NCBI GenBank assembly: GCA_965651365.1
Contig: CBFGSA010000063.1
Span: 1-16,810 of the forward strand
DNA from: DASSBG01 sp965651365
Lineage (GTDB): Bacteria; Pseudomonadota; Gammaproteobacteria; Xanthomonadales; Rhodanobacteraceae
Direction: 5' to 3'
DNA length: 16,810 nucleotides
In this document: piece by piece, positions 16,708-16,810 of the stretch
Numbering within the stretch: the stretch's first letter is position 1
How the letters are laid out: every line of letters begins with the position of its first letter
Made by a program: the position numbers and the translations under genes
Notes under the pieces: model-generated
The model's database searches: none
The model's input: the letters and a program-made list of their open reading frames with translations, nothing else
Told to the model about the DNA's origin: nothing

Positions 16708-16810
16708 GTGAGCGAGACTACCGAGCAAACCAAACCCAAGGCCAAGAAATCCGTGGCGCTGTCCGGCGTGGCCGCCGGCAACACCGCCATCTGCACGGTG
16801 GGGCGCAGCG
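16708..16810 (+). CDS. prpC: 2-methylcitrate synthase (5' end only)
   Basis: The window ends inside this gene. The 34 visible residues read MSETTEQTKPKAKK (GTG start), then SVALSGVAAGNTAICTVGRS. The 'KKSVALSGVAAGNTAICTVG' block is the usual start of PrpC, which joins propionyl-CoA and oxaloacetate into 2-methylcitrate; the citrate synthase core lies beyond the edge. The GTG at 16708 has GGAGA about 5 bases upstream. The neighbouring prpB supports the assignment over an ordinary citrate synthase, whose N-terminus differs. Confidence 0.9.
   Translation, partial: MSETTEQTKPKAKKSVALSGVAAGNTAICTVGRS

Overview
The window is high-GC DNA with bacterial gene organisation. It suggests a gammaproteobacterium near Xanthomonadales/Lysobacterales. 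The clues are a glutaminyl-tRNA synthetase rather than a GatCAB route, a methylcitrate-cycle operon, REP-like repeats built on an 'aggagcgggc..gcccgcga' core, and a secreted nuclease ending in a short 'IFADGFE' tail. The taxonomic placement is inference, because no rRNA or tRNA gene is visible.

Left part (1-6094): the 3' end of an unidentified gene (1-104, +) meets a minus-strand cluster. Read in the direction of transcription, that cluster is glnS, a nucleoside deaminase 4 bases later, a large secreted multidomain DNA/RNA nuclease of the ExeM type, an intrinsic terminator, and a TVP38/TMEM64 membrane protein starting just after the terminator. A 347-base gap with an imperfect inverted repeat (6095-6441) separates glnS from the next block.

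Middle part (6442-12250): two divergent genes form a 3-hydroxybutyrate module. One is a lipoprotein 3HB-oligomer hydrolase (+) and the other is a 3HB dehydrogenase (-). Together they would turn oligomers into 3HB and then acetoacetate. A repeat-rich gap follows (9158-9552). Then come a cyclophilin with its own promoter, a bidirectional terminator shared with a convergent GlsB-type membrane protein, and a plus-strand run of a class I aminotransferase with a tightly linked hicB-hicA toxin-antitoxin pair.

Right part (12303-16810): malate dehydrogenase (+) converges on an overlapping msrB-msrA pair (-). The gap between them (13281-13662) holds two large palindromic elements, including a REP-like hairpin. 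Divergent from msrB is a small two-TM protein that looks like an internally deleted remnant of a larger TPR membrane protein. It is followed by the methylcitrate-cycle genes prpB and prpC (prpC cut by the window end), with a one-TM protein of unknown function set between them.

Most of the window is core metabolism. The points that deserve a second look are the nuclease C-terminal tail, the prp-operon membrane gene, the decayed TPR protein, the aminotransferase-hicBA linkage and the repeat elements. I did not find a clear multi-gene system that is wholly new.
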